DNA from: Nocardiopsis sp. TSRI0078
GTDB lineage: Bacteria; Actinomycetota; Actinomycetes; Streptosporangiales; Streptosporangiaceae
Direction: 5' to 3'
Length of the DNA stretch: 64,000 nt
NCBI RefSeq assembly: GCF_001905145.1
Contig: NZ_LWLB01000003.1
Span: 1 to 64,000 of the forward strand
Position 1 is the stretch's first letter. Each line of letters begins with the position of its first letter. A program made the translations under genes and the position numbers. The notes under the pieces are model-generated. The model was not told where the DNA came from, searched no databases, and worked only from the letters and a program-made list of their open reading frames with translations. This document shows, in pieces, positions 53,906 through 62,428 of the stretch.

Positions 53906-54286
53906 ATGAGATCACCACTGCTGTTGCTGCTGGCCGGTGCCGCGGCGGCCGTCCTGGTCGCGGGCTCGGTCCTGCTGTGGGCGGTGACCGGCCGGCCCTC
54001 CGACCACGACCCCCCGGGCGAGGTCGTGGTCGGGGAGTCCCCCGCCGCCGGCCCCCTCCCTCCCTCCGACGCGGGGATCGTCGCTCCCCCGCCGCCGGTC
54101 ACCGACCACGACGGCGACGGAACCCCGGACGAGGACGACCCCGACCACACCGGACCCTCGGAGACCCCATCGGTACCCCCCTCCGAAACCCCTGGTCATC
54201 CCCCCACCGTCTCCTGCGGGGACGACGACGGCGATGATGATGACGACTGCGGCGAAGACGACGACGGGGACGACGATGACGACTGA
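53906..54286 (+). CDS. Membrane-anchored Asp-rich protein
   Basis: 126 residues: an N-terminal hydrophobic segment (MRSPLLLLLAGAAAAVLVAGSVLLWAV) acts as a signal or anchor, then a Pro/Asp-rich extracellular part (TDHDGDGTPDEDDPDHTGPS, a calcium-binding-like DxDxDG motif) and a C-terminal tail of almost only Asp, Glu and Gly with two Cys. It may bind Ca or other cations. The end overlaps the sensor kinase start by 11 nt, so it could be a ligand sensor accessory. Confidence 0.72.
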   Translation: MRSPLLLLLAGAAAAVLVAGSVLLWAVTGRPSDHDPPGEVVVGESPAAGPLPPSDAGIVAPPPPVTDHDGDGTPDEDDPDHTGPSETPSVPPSETPGHPPTVSCGDDDGDDDDDCGEDDDGDDDDD

Positions 54287-55868
54287 CCGCTTCGACGGGG
54301 AGTCTCCGACGGTGGACCTCGGCGGCCTGCCCGGAGGGGGAGCCCGGAGCGGGTCCGGGCACACGGCCGTCCATCCCACGATGGTCCTGGAGGGTCCCCA
54401 GCCCGAGGTCCCCCAGCGGCGCCGCGTTCCCGCCCGGCTCCTCATCATGGGCTGGGTCGTCCTGCTCATGGCCGCCGTCCTCGCCCTGGTGAACATCGTC
54501 ACCTGGAGCGCGCTCACCAGCAAGAACGACGAGCGCGTCGACCGCGCGCTGTCCCAGGAGACCAGGGAGTTCCGGGAGTTCACCGCCGAGGGCGCGGACC
54601 CCGAAACGGGCGAGAGCTTCACCGACGTCTCCACCCTCATCCAGGTGCACCTGAGGCACCAGTACCCCGACCGGGCCGAGATCCTGTTCGGCTGGGTGGA
54701 GGAGCCGGCCGCTCCCGGCGGGGGCGCGGGCAGCGCCCCCGGGACCGCCTCCGAGGCCGTGCGCATCCGCCAGGGCCAGGAGCCGCCCTTCGACGTGTCC
54801 GCCGACCCCGGCATGGTCGCCTCCGTCCTGGAGTCGCCCGACGCCCGGGGAACCCTGGACACCCCCGCCGGCCCCATGCGGTGGGAGAAGATCCGCGCGC
54901 GGCCGCCGGGGGGAGGCGCCTCGGGCTGGTTCGTCATCGGCTACTTCACCGAGGCCGACGAGGACACGGTGGTGTCCACCATGCAGACGATCGCGCTGGT
55001 CAGCCTGGTCGGCCTGCTCGTCGCGAGCACGGCCGCCTGGTGGGTGGCGGGGCGCATCCTCGCACCCGTGCGCCTGGTCCGGCAGACCGCCGCCCACATC
55101 ACCGAGGAGGACCTCACCCGGCGCATCGACGTGTCCGGGCGCGACGACATCGCCGCCCTCGCCGAGCAGTTCAACAGCATGCTGGACCGGTTGGAGGGCG
55201 CCTTCACGGCCCAGCGCCGGTTCGTCGACGACGCCGGGCACGAGTTGCGCACGCCCATCACCATCGTGCGCGGACATCTGGAGCTGATGGGCGACGACCC
55301 CGGGGAGCGGCGCGAGGTCGTGCGCCTGGTCACCGACGAACTGGACCGGATGGGCCGGATCGTGGAGGACCTCCTACTGCTGGCCAAGGCCCAGCAGCCC
55401 GACTTCCTCCGCGAGGAGGAGGTGTCCCTGGCCGAGCTGACCAGCGACATCGACGCCAAGGTGCGCAGGCTCGGCGACCGGGACTGGCGGCTGGAGTCGA
55501 TGGCCGAGGGGGCCTGCCGACTGGACCCGCAGCGCGTCACCCAGGCCGTGGTGCAGCTGGCCGCCAACGCGGTGCGGCACACCGGGCCGGGTTCCCGGCT
55601 GCGTGTGGGCTCCGCCCTCAGCGGCGGGGACGTGCTGTTCTGGGTCGCCGACCAGGGGCCGGGCATCCCGGTCGAGGAGCACGGCCGGATCTTCGAGCGC
55701 TTCTCCCGGGGCGGGGGCGCGTCCCGGGGGGACCGGGGCGCCGGTCTGGGCCTGGCCATCGTCCGCGCCATCGCCGAGGCCCACCACGGACGTGTGGACC
55801 TGCGCTCCGCGCCGGGCGCCGGTTCCACGTTCACCCTCGTCATCCCGACCGGAAAGGGGCACGTGTGA
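54276..55868 (+). CDS. Sensor histidine kinase (HAMP/HisKA)
   Basis: 530 residues: cytosolic N-terminus, helix 1 (LLIMGWVVLLMAAVLALVNIVTW, about 57-79), an extracellular sensor region of about 160 residues, helix 2 (TIALVSLVGLLVASTAAWWVAG), HAMP (RILAPVRLVRQTAAHITEEDLTRRID), HisKA with His in DDAGHELRTPITIVRGHLELM, and HATPase boxes (LAANAVRHTG, DQGPGIP, GAGLGLAIVRAIAEAHHG). It signals to the regulator encoded next. The start overlaps the Asp-rich gene. Stimulus unknown; cation or envelope stress is likely. Confidence 0.94.
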   Translation: MTTDRFDGESPTVDLGGLPGGGARSGSGHTAVHPTMVLEGPQPEVPQRRRVPARLLIMGWVVLLMAAVLALVNIVTWSALTSKNDERVDRALSQETREFREFTAEGADPETGESFTDVSTLIQVHLRHQYPDRAEILFGWVEEPAAPGGGAGSAPGTASEAVRIRQGQEPPFDVSADPGMVASVLESPDARGTLDTPAGPMRWEKIRARPPGGGASGWFVIGYFTEADEDTVVSTMQTIALVSLVGLLVASTAAWWVAGRILAPVRLVRQTAAHITEEDLTRRIDVSGRDDIAALAEQFNSMLDRLEGAFTAQRRFVDDAGHELRTPITIVRGHLELMGDDPGERREVVRLVTDELDRMGRIVEDLLLLAKAQQPDFLREEEVSLAELTSDIDAKVRRLGDRDWRLESMAEGACRLDPQRVTQAVVQLAANAVRHTGPGSRLRVGSALSGGDVLFWVADQGPGIPVEEHGRIFERFSRGGGASRGDRGAGLGLAIVRAIAEAHHGRVDLRSAPGAGSTFTLVIPTGKGHV

Positions 55869-56524
55869 GTCGCATCCTCATCGTCGAGGACGAGGAGCGG
55901 ATCGCCTCGTTCGTCCGCAAGGGCCTGGACGCCAGCGGGTTCACCACCACCGTGGTGGGCACGGGGGCGGAGGCCGTGGACTACGCGGTGACCGGCGGCT
56001 TCGACCTGGTGCTGCTGGACCTGGGCCTGCCGGACACCGACGGGTTCGACGTGCTGCGGCGCGTGCGCTCGCTGGGCGTGGACGTCCCCGTGATCATCCT
56101 GACCGCGCGCGACGGCGTGCGGGACACGGTGACCGGGCTGGAGACCGGGGCCGACGACTACGTGACCAAGCCCTTCCGTTTCGAGGAGCTGCTGGCCCGT
56201 GTGCGGCTGCGGATGCGCGCGGAGCGGCCCGCCGACCTGACGGTGCTGCGCGCGGGCGGCCTCGCCCTGGACCTGCGCACACGGCGTGTGGCGGTGGAGG
56301 GGATCTCCGTGGACCTGACCGCGCGCGAGTTCTCGCTGCTGGAGCTGCTGATGCGGCACCCGGGGCAGGTGCTCACCCGGCAGCAGATGCTGTCGCACGT
56401 GTGGGGCTACGACCACGATCCCGGGTCGAACGTGGTGGACGTGTTCGTGCGGGCACTGCGCCGCAAGGTGGGCGCGGACCGGATCGTGACCGTGCGGGGG
56501 ATGGGCTACCGGCTGACCGGGTGA
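55865..56524 (+). CDS. OmpR/PhoB-family response regulator
   Basis: 219 residues: receiver (EDE at 8-10, phospho-Asp about 52 in LDLGLPD, Lys in YVTKPF) and winged-helix DNA-binding domain (LTAREFSLLELLMRHPGQVLTRQQMLSHVWGYDHDPGSNVVDVFVRALRRKVG, RIVTVRGMGYRL). GTG 55865 overlaps the kinase stop (GTGA). The two ATGAGG-N4-CCTCAT repeats upstream of the operon and of the DUF4956 gene are its likely targets. Confidence 0.95.
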   Translation: MSRILIVEDEERIASFVRKGLDASGFTTTVVGTGAEAVDYAVTGGFDLVLLDLGLPDTDGFDVLRRVRSLGVDVPVIILTARDGVRDTVTGLETGADDYVTKPFRFEELLARVRLRMRAERPADLTVLRAGGLALDLRTRRVAVEGISVDLTAREFSLLELLMRHPGQVLTRQQMLSHVWGYDHDPGSNVVDVFVRALRRKVGADRIVTVRGMGYRLTG

Positions 56525-56671
56525 GGGCGGGCCCGAAAGGGCACGGGAGGCGTCGTCCCGGAGCGGGGCGGGAGCGGCTCCGGGCGGGGCGGGAAGCGTT
56601 CCGGTGACGACGGGGCGGGGTGTCGGTGACGCCCCCGCCCCCGTCGTGTCAGGGACCCGTGACCTTCGCAT

Positions 56672-56712
56672 GACGAGGATGAGGGTTCCCTCATCCGGCC
56701 CTCATCGGCCCC
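56672..56712. promoter_or_regulatory. Putative response-regulator operator 2 with tandem CCCTCATC repeats
   Basis: Perfect inverted repeat GATGAGGG-TT-CCCTCATC at 56678-56695, centred about 54 nt before ATG 56740. The right half-site recurs twice downstream at an 11-nt period (CCCTCATC, CCCTCATC, CCCTCAC), the spacing expected for head-to-tail OmpR-type binding. The symmetrical part matches operator 1. Confidence 0.7.
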
Positions 56713-56739
56713 TCACGGGGCGTCCGGAGGATGGTCACC

Positions 56740-57363
56740 ATGTTCTGGTTCGCCCTGGCGGTCAACACGATCGCGATCACGGTCCTGTCGTACGTCCTCT
56801 ACTTCCGCCGCCACGGCCGGCGCGACCTGCTGCTGGCCTACGTGGCGCTCAACACCGGCATCTTCGCCGTGGTGTCCATGCTGACCAGCCAGGAGGTGGG
56901 CCTGGCCGTCGGCTTCGGCCTGTTCGGCGTGCTGTCGATCCTGCGGCTGCGGTCGGACCTCATCAGCCAGGGGGAGATCGGCTACTACTTCACCGCGATC
57001 GCCCTGGGCCTGGTCAACGCCGTGGCCGCGCCGATGCCGTGGGTGCTGCTGGGTCTGGACGCGCTGCTGCTCACCTGCATGTACGCGGCCGACCATCCGC
57101 GCCTGCTCGCGCGGCACGGGCGCCGCGTCCTCACCCTGGACGTGGTGCACGAGGACCCCGTGGCGCTGCGCCAGGACCTGGAGGCGCGGCTGCGCGCCCG
57201 GGTGAGGAGGGTCGAGGTCACCGAGGTCGACTACGTGCGCGACCTGATGGTCGTGGACGTGCGGTTCCGGGTGCCCGGGCCCGTGTCCGCGCCGGCCGAC
57301 GGGCGCGGGTACCAGCGGGGCCTCGGCCTCGCCCCCCTGACGGAGTGGATGAGCGGACGTTGA
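56740..57363 (+). CDS. DUF4956 membrane protein
   Basis: 207 residues, four membrane helices: MFWFALAVNTIAITVLSYVLYFR, LLLAYVALNTGIFAVVSMLT, GLAVGFGLFGVLSILRLRSDLISQGEIGYYFTAIALGLVNAVAA, WVLLGLDALLLTCMY, then a cytosolic alpha/beta domain. The FGVLSILRLRSDLISQGEIGYYF motif is typical. DUF4956 proteins pair with VTC-domain proteins, as here. ATG 56740 has GGAGG 9 nt upstream; the earlier ATG 56731 touches the site and is less likely. Confidence 0.9.
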   Translation: MFWFALAVNTIAITVLSYVLYFRRHGRRDLLLAYVALNTGIFAVVSMLTSQEVGLAVGFGLFGVLSILRLRSDLISQGEIGYYFTAIALGLVNAVAAPMPWVLLGLDALLLTCMYAADHPRLLARHGRRVLTLDVVHEDPVALRQDLEARLRARVRRVEVTEVDYVRDLMVVDVRFRVPGPVSAPADGRGYQRGLGLAPLTEWMSGR

Positions 57364-58208
57364 GCCCCGACACCCTCGCACCCGTGGAGACGACCTCCCC
57401 CGTGGACACGGACCCTCCCCCGTACCAGGACGCCCCGCCCCTGGCGGCGCTGCGCCCGGTGTCGCTCGCCGAGACCAACGAGCGCGCCGCCCTGGTCACC
57501 CGGACCTGCCGCAAGTACCTGGTGCCCGCGGAGCTGCTGGAGCCCCTGTTCGCCGGGGCCGGGGACCGGTTCGGGGTACTGACGATCGACGGCCGGAGAA
57601 GCTTCCGGTACTCGTCCACCTACCTGGACACCCCCGGCCTGCGGAGCTTCCACGACCACCGCCGGGGACGGCGGGTGCGCTTCAAGGTCCGCACGCGCAC
57701 GTACGTGGACACGGGGACGCGCGTGTTCGAGGTCAAGCTCAAGGGCGCGCGCGGGGTCACCGACAAGACGCGGACGGAGTACGCGGGGCCGCCGGACCGG
57801 CTGGTCCCCGCCACCCGGCGGTTCCTGGACGACGCCCTGACCGCCTACGGCGTGGAGCCGCCGGACGTGCTGGAGGCCAGCGCGGTGACCGACTACCGGC
57901 GCACGACCGTCGTGGCCCTCGACGGCGGGGAGCGGGTGACGGTGGACACCGGCCTGGTCGGGTACCGGGGCGGGTGGTCGGTGCGGATGCGCCCGGACGT
58001 GGTGCTGCTGGAGGTCAAGACCCGGGGCGGGCTCACGCCGACCGAGCGCGGGCTGCACGGGCTCGGGATCCGGGAGGTCCGGTTCACCAAGTACGGGGCG
58101 ACGGTGGCCGCGCTGGAGCCCCGGCTGCGGGGCAACCGGTGGCACCGGGCGATGGGCGCGTGCCTGGACCGTCCGTCACCGTGCACCCTGGAGCGCGCCC
58201 GGTGCTGA
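57360..58208 (+). CDS. VTC-domain (polyphosphate polymerase-like) protein
   Basis: 282 residues with a CYTH/VTC tunnel fold: RTCRKYLVPAELLEPLFAG, SFRYSSTYLDTPGLRSFHDHRRGRRVRFKVRTRTYVDTGTRVFEVKLKGARGVTDKTRTEYAG, VTVDTGLVGYRGGWSVRMRPDVVLLEVKTRGG. The basic and acidic residues of the strands (RxKxRxR, ExKxK, ExK) fit phosphate-chain and metal binding. TTG 57360 overlaps the DUF4956 stop; a GTG at 57345 is an alternative. Together they may make or sense polyphosphate at the membrane. Confidence 0.87.
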   Translation: MSPDTLAPVETTSPVDTDPPPYQDAPPLAALRPVSLAETNERAALVTRTCRKYLVPAELLEPLFAGAGDRFGVLTIDGRRSFRYSSTYLDTPGLRSFHDHRRGRRVRFKVRTRTYVDTGTRVFEVKLKGARGVTDKTRTEYAGPPDRLVPATRRFLDDALTAYGVEPPDVLEASAVTDYRRTTVVALDGGERVTVDTGLVGYRGGWSVRMRPDVVLLEVKTRGGLTPTERGLHGLGIREVRFTKYGATVAALEPRLRGNRWHRAMGACLDRPSPCTLERARC

Positions 58209-58324
58209 GCGACAGCGCGGTGGGCCCTGGCGCCGGCTGGTGGGCGCGAGCCCGCGATGATGCGGAGAACACGGCCTGGCCCGGCGCTCCGGCCGCCGTC
58301 CCCCGCTCCATGGCCGGTGCCGGG

Positions 58325-58960
58325 TCAGCCGTCCACGCGTTCGCGCAGGATCTCGACACCGTCGCCGGTGAGATCGTCCAGGTGCGCGGAGCGGCCGGTC
58401 ATCGCCATGATCAGAGCGAGTGTGCTCCCGGAGACGAGCGGTCCGGCGCCGGAGGCGAACGGACCGTCGGTGGCCTGGAGCCTCAACCCCTGGACCCGGC
58501 TCTTGGCGACGACGACCTGGTCCGAGCCCTGGTAGTAGTCCGCCACGCGGGTCAGCACGGCGACCGGGCGGGCGCCTGCGATGCCCAAGGGCCGCCTGAT
58601 GTCCTCTCCGTGCACGACCGCCTCCCCCAGGATGGCGGGCTTGGGCAGGGGCGGTGACGTCGTGCTCCTCGTGACCCCTCGGAAGCGTGCGAGGGTCTCG
58701 GCGCCGGAGTCGCCCATCTGCTCCGCCAGGCGCATCGCGACCTGGGCGTCGAAGTCGAACCGGCAGCGGATGACCCCGGCCATCCACCGAAGGCCGTTGA
58801 GGGTCGCCGCCGAGGTCAGGTGCGCGAGTACCTCGCGCACGGTCAGGCCCTCGCACAGCGACGGTGTCGCCCACTGCTCCTCGGTCATCCCGGACAGGTC
58901 GTCGGCCAACGCCTCCCGCTCCTGGTGGATGAGCGGCCACAGGTCCGCGCGGCCGCTCAT
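58325..58960 (-). CDS. Mycothiol-dependent maleylpyruvate isomerase-family protein (DinB-like)
   Basis: 211 residues of the four-helix DinB/MDMPI family: LWPLIHQEREALADDLSGMTEEQWATPSLCEGLTVREVLAHLTSAATLNG (His in the HLT motif), ILGEAVVHGEDIRRPLG (metal-binding HGED), and a C-terminal VVVAKSRVQGLRLQATDGPFASGAGPLVSGSTLALIMAMTGR domain with steroid-carrier-like pattern. It probably uses mycothiol as cofactor. The ATG is at 58958-58960. It converges on the VTC gene. Confidence 0.9.
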   Translation of the reverse strand: MSGRADLWPLIHQEREALADDLSGMTEEQWATPSLCEGLTVREVLAHLTSAATLNGLRWMAGVIRCRFDFDAQVAMRLAEQMGDSGAETLARFRGVTRSTTSPPLPKPAILGEAVVHGEDIRRPLGIAGARPVAVLTRVADYYQGSDQVVVAKSRVQGLRLQATDGPFASGAGPLVSGSTLALIMAMTGRSAHLDDLTGDGVEILRERVDG

Positions 58961-59623
58961 CGAGGGGTTCCACGGCACGGGCAGGGGGCTGGTGGTGTCA
59001 TCGGACGCTCCTCGGGGGCGGGCCCTCGCCCCGCCCCTGTGGTTGTGGGCGGACACCGGGATTATCACTCCGGCCTCCGACATTCTCGTGGCACCCGGTC
59101 GGGACGCTGAGCGCGGCGGGGCGAGTACCTGCCGGACGTGGCGGCGGTCGTCGAGGGCGGCACCACACGCGGGGCGTCGCGAGCCGCGGGCGAAGGCGGA
59201 CAGCGACCACGCGCGGGTGGGCCGCTGACCACCGGGGGGAACGGACGGCGGAGGTCCGGTTCCCGGTCAGGTCGTGCGCGTGTCGCGGGAGCGCGTCTCC
59301 GGGGGGGCGTTCCCCCGAACCGGGGACCCGGCGCCGCCCTTCGGCCCGACCTCCGCGCGGCCTGGCCGATGTGGTGGACTAACGCGTGCACCCGCCCCGG
59401 TTTGCCCGTCCGTCCTGCGGGGATCGGTACCGGAGTCGATTCCCACCGGAAGGCCCCCGTGTCCTCCCAGGTCAGGAAGGTTTCACGTGAAACCTTCCTG
59501 ACCTGGTGCAGGCCCGGGGCCCGTTCCTCCACGGCTTCGCCACCGGTCACGGGGGCGGGCGCTGCGGCCGCCGAACCTCGCAGCGCCACCTCTCCGCTCC
59601 CTCCCCACCGACCACGGCGGCCC
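58961..59623. other. Gap of about 660 nt with a parS-like palindrome
   Basis: No recognisable gene on either strand; open frames are Arg/Pro/Ala-rich shadows. It contains the palindrome described separately, around 59467-59506, and should contain the terminator of the leftward ATPase gene and the promoter of the leftward isomerase gene. Confidence 0.5.
59467..59506. repeat. 40-bp perfect palindrome containing a parS-like core
   Basis: The sequence pairs exactly around 59486/59487 with 20-bp arms. The central 14 bp (59480-59493), GTTTCACGTGAAAC, equals the Streptomyces ParB-binding site core. The flanking arms (CCAGGTCAGGAAGG and its complement) extend the symmetry, so it could also fold as a hairpin and work as a terminator for the leftward ATPase gene. 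Confidence 0.75.
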
Positions 59624-60166
59624 TCAGGCGCGCAGACCCGTGGCGGTGCCGGGTGGAACGGGGGCCGCGGCGCGGTCGAGGACGGCGCGCACGGTCAGGG
59701 GTTCTCCGGCGGTACCGGTCCAGTCCCAGTAGGCGCAGAGGGCGTCGAGCAGACGCAGCCCGTTGCCGGTGGGGCTCAGGGGGTTGGTGGCCGCCTCCAC
59801 GCGGGGGAAGGGGATGGTCGGTCCCGACCTGGGGCCGTTGTCGGTGACCGAGAGGGTGTAGGTGGCCGGGCGGCGGTGGAGCACCACCTGGACGGTGCCG
59901 CCGGGGTCTCCGGAGCGGGTGTGCTGGAGGGCGTTGGTGGTCAGGATGCTCACGGCCAGGATGAGGTCGCAGGCCTGGCGATGGGTGGCGCGGGCCTTGC
60001 GGCGGGCCCAGTCGCGGGCGAGGCGGACGTGGCCGGGATCGGCCCCGAGGACGATGCCGCACCGGTCGGGATCGGAGAACCGCAGCCGCCACGGGGGCGC
60101 GATGGCCGCGGACCGATGGCCGTGCGGGACTGCCGGGGCAAAGGGGCCTGAAGTAATCTCGTTCAT
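59624..60166 (-). CDS. Anti-sigma/AbaA-like ATP-binding protein (HATPase)
   Basis: 180 residues with a GHKL ATPase domain: DPGHVRLARDWARRKARATHRQACDLILAVSILTTNALQHTRSGDPGGTVQVVL (N-box), YTLSVTDNGP (G1), LSPTGNGLRLLDALCAYWDW. RsbW-like proteins of this size accompany XRE/DUF397 pairs in actinomycete developmental loci. It is divergent from the XRE gene, 231 nt away. It may be an anti-sigma factor kinase. Confidence 0.83.
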   Translation of the reverse strand: MNEITSGPFAPAVPHGHRSAAIAPPWRLRFSDPDRCGIVLGADPGHVRLARDWARRKARATHRQACDLILAVSILTTNALQHTRSGDPGGTVQVVLHRRPATYTLSVTDNGPRSGPTIPFPRVEAATNPLSPTGNGLRLLDALCAYWDWTGTAGEPLTVRAVLDRAAAPVPPGTATGLRA

Positions 60167-60362
60167 GTTCGCGCCTGCTGTCGTGAGAAGCCGGGTGTGG
60201 ACCATGTCCCGGGGCTGGAATCACAGCCGCCGGGACATTTCGCCGTCCGGACCGGGAAGGACGTATCGGACTGGTGCGGCGGGTTTCCTTCCTTGACCCT
60301 TCCACCTGCGACAACGCCAGAAAAGCGGTTGTACGGGATGGCCGCGAACTGGCCGATTCCGT

Positions 60363-60374
60363 ATACGCGCGTAT
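60363..60374. promoter_or_regulatory. 12-bp palindrome upstream of the XRE gene
   Basis: ATACGCGCGTAT is perfectly symmetric and lies 23 nt before the ATG, within an A+T-richer stretch. The position fits an operator for self-regulation by the XRE protein or for control by another repressor. Confidence 0.5.
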
Positions 60375-60397
60375 GTACTCAGTGACAAGCTGTACGC

Positions 60398-61204
60398 ATG
60401 GACGAGCCCCGGAAACCGGAGTGGACCAAGTTCGGACTGCATCTGAAGCGACTGCGCACCCAGCAGGGGCTTTCGCTCAACAAACTCGCGGCGAGAATCG
60501 AGTGGTCGGCGACCTATCTGGGGAAGCTGGAGAACGCCAAACCAGCCCCGAATGCGGACGTGGTGCGGGACCTGGACCGGGAGCTGCGTACGAACGGCGC
60601 TCTACTCCGTGTCTGGAACGATGTGGTGCGGGCGCAGTCGGCCCTCGACTGGTACGAGCAGTCGCGCGGGTACGAGAAGCGGGCCCATGAGCTCCGCTTC
60701 TTCCATCCGCTCGTGGTTCCGGGGTTCTTCCAGACACCCGAGTACGCGCGGACCATCATCACTCATGCGGTACCCAGCGCATCGGAAAAGCGTGTCCAGA
60801 ACATCATCAACGCCCGTGGGTCCTGGCGTAAGGACCTGAACACAGACGAAGGGCTGCTCCTCAATGTGATCGTGACCGAACTGGCTCTCACCCAGCCGAT
60901 TGCACCTGAGCTCATGCGGTCACAGCTTGACCGACTGATCCAGGAGGCAGCAGAACCCACGGTCACCCTCCAACTGCTCCCTCTGGGGGTGAAGGACCTT
61001 GCCTGGCTCAGCGGATCGTTCAGGTTGATATACATCGAAGGCGAGCGACCTCTCCTGTGCACTGAGTACTCCATCGGTGAGCACCTCACTGACGACGAGC
61101 ATGAGATCCGCAACCAGGAAACAAGGTTCAGCAAACTCCAGGCCTGGGCGTTGCCCCCGGACGCAACGGCCCAGAGACTGAAAGAGATGAGGCAGGCACT
61201 GTGA
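60398..61204 (+). CDS. XRE-family regulator with Scr1-like C-terminal domain (WhiJ-like)
   Basis: 268 residues: N-terminal HTH (FGLHLKRLRTQQGLSLNKLAARIEWSATYLGKLENAK) and the DUF5753/Scr1 domain (ALDWYEQSRGYEKRAHELRFFHPLVVPGFFQTPEYARTII, TVTLQLLPLGVKDLAWLSGSFRLIYIEG). In Streptomyces such proteins pair with DUF397 proteins and ATPases to control development and antibiotics (WhiJ/AbaA systems). ATG 60398 is the only good start. The stop overlaps the GTG of the DUF397 gene. Confidence 0.95.
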   Translation: MDEPRKPEWTKFGLHLKRLRTQQGLSLNKLAARIEWSATYLGKLENAKPAPNADVVRDLDRELRTNGALLRVWNDVVRAQSALDWYEQSRGYEKRAHELRFFHPLVVPGFFQTPEYARTIITHAVPSASEKRVQNIINARGSWRKDLNTDEGLLLNVIVTELALTQPIAPELMRSQLDRLIQEAAEPTVTLQLLPLGVKDLAWLSGSFRLIYIEGERPLLCTEYSIGEHLTDDEHEIRNQETRFSKLQAWALPPDATAQRLKEMRQAL

Positions 61205-61374
61205 ACGGCTGGCACAAGTCGAGCTACAGCGCAGGCGAACAGAGCTGCGTGGAGGTCAACGAGACCCCGGACGCAGTCCTCATGCGGGACACGCAGAACC
61301 GGGAACTGGGACACCTGTCATTCGCCGCCGACGAGTGGACGGCCCTCCTGCGTTCCGCCACGGACCACGGCTGA
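61201..61374 (+). CDS. DUF397 protein
   Basis: 57 residues: VNGWHKSSYSAGEQSCVEVNETPDAVLMRDTQNRELGHLSFAADEWTALLRSATDHG, the whole DUF397 pattern (WHKSSYS, CVEV, VLMRDT, L-x-F-A-x-x-EW). GTG 61201 overlaps the XRE stop (GTGA). It is the usual partner (possibly antagonist or effector) of the XRE regulator. Confidence 0.93.
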   Translation: MNGWHKSSYSAGEQSCVEVNETPDAVLMRDTQNRELGHLSFAADEWTALLRSATDHG

Positions 61375-61831
61375 ACCGAAGGCTCCGGGGCGACGCCTTC
61401 TCTGGAGGCGCTACCCCCTGACCTTGCTCCGGCCACGTCGATGAGCGCGGCCGGAGCGGCTCCCAGGTCGTCCACGGCCTCCGTCCCGACCACTCCCCCA
61501 CCGACGGCGATGGAGCCCTGGCACAGGATGGCCGAGGCCGAACAGAGGTCCAGAGCACCCTAATAATAAATGCCATCAATTCCGACATGAGGGATTCTTT
61601 GGGCAGGGCTAGCGAATACAGCCGTCCCTTTTTCACGCCCTCTGAGCTGGCATAACGCTCCGCCAGGCCAACTTTTTCCGACTGCTTCGCCGAAAACGGC
61701 CCCGCCCGAACATCCGTGCTCTAATCTGGCAGCGTCCACACAACTCAATACACACGATGACCCCGCGACGGTTAGTGCCGCCCGGGGCCGTGGCCAGCAA
61801 CGTTCACTCTTTAACACCAAGGATTGCCAGC
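61375..61831. other. Gap of about 460 nt, A+T-richer
   Basis: Between the DUF397 gene and the next rightward operon. The sequences near 61560-61590 (CTAATAATAAATGCC) and 61735-61830 are clearly A+T-rich for this genome and probably contain the promoter of the next operon. No gene was recognised. Confidence 0.45.
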
Positions 61832-62428
61832 GTGCTCCAGTTTAGCGCTGCGCTTCTCAGCCGTGCCCTCGGCCCGCTGATCGCGCTCTTCTCCTCCCCC
61901 CGCGGACGCCACTCCACCGTGGCCGGTCGCCGCCGCCGCTCCACGCGCGTGCGCCGCTACGTCGGCCCTCCCCCGGCTCCCACGGCCCGCGAGGCCGCGA
62001 AGCCCCTCCCCCGCGCACCGCGTCTGGCACCGCCGAGCCAGACCAGCCGGGCCGAGGACATCGCCCTGGTCCGTCCCTACTTCGCCGCGCACGAGCGCCT
62101 CCGCACGGCCCGAGCCCGGATCCCCGGGCCACGCGACCCCGGACCCGCCCCCGCCTCCGCCCCCGCCTCCGTCCCCGCGTCCGACGACGTGCGGCGCGAG
62201 TTCGCCCGTGTCCAGGAACGCGCCGCCGCCCTCCTGAGGCAGTGGTCGGCCGCCCCGGAGGGCGACCTGCTCTCCGGCCCCGCGCCCCGGTTCGGGGTCT
62301 TCCGGCCCGCCGAGCACGTCAAGCCCGCCGAGCCCGCCAGGCCCGCCGGGCCCTCGGAGTGGGACGAACTCACCTCCCTCACGCGCACCTGGCTCGACCA
62401 GCGGCAGCGGCAGGAGGTTCCGGCGTGA
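61832..62428 (+). CDS. Hypothetical Arg/Pro/Ala-rich protein
   Basis: 198 residues. Residues 1-20 form a hydrophobic amphipathic segment (LQFSAALLSRALGPLIALF), then a basic stretch (RGRHSTVAGRRRRSTRVRRYVG), a Pro/Ala linker and a helical end (REFARVQERAAALLRQWSA; WDELTSLTRTWLDQRQRQEV). No family recognised. GTG 61832 follows AAGGA; an upstream in-frame ATG at 61757 has no ribosome binding site. It is co-translated with the next ATPase (GTGA overlap). Confidence 0.65.
   Translation: MLQFSAALLSRALGPLIALFSSPRGRHSTVAGRRRRSTRVRRYVGPPPAPTAREAAKPLPRAPRLAPPSQTSRAEDIALVRPYFAAHERLRTARARIPGPRDPGPAPASAPASVPASDDVRREFARVQERAAALLRQWSAAPEGDLLSGPAPRFGVFRPAEHVKPAEPARPAGPSEWDELTSLTRTWLDQRQRQEVPA

Noticed and set aside
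60154..60156. TTA on the reverse strand near the start of the ATPase gene
   Set aside because: It spans two codons (Ile-Thr) and is not a leucine codon.
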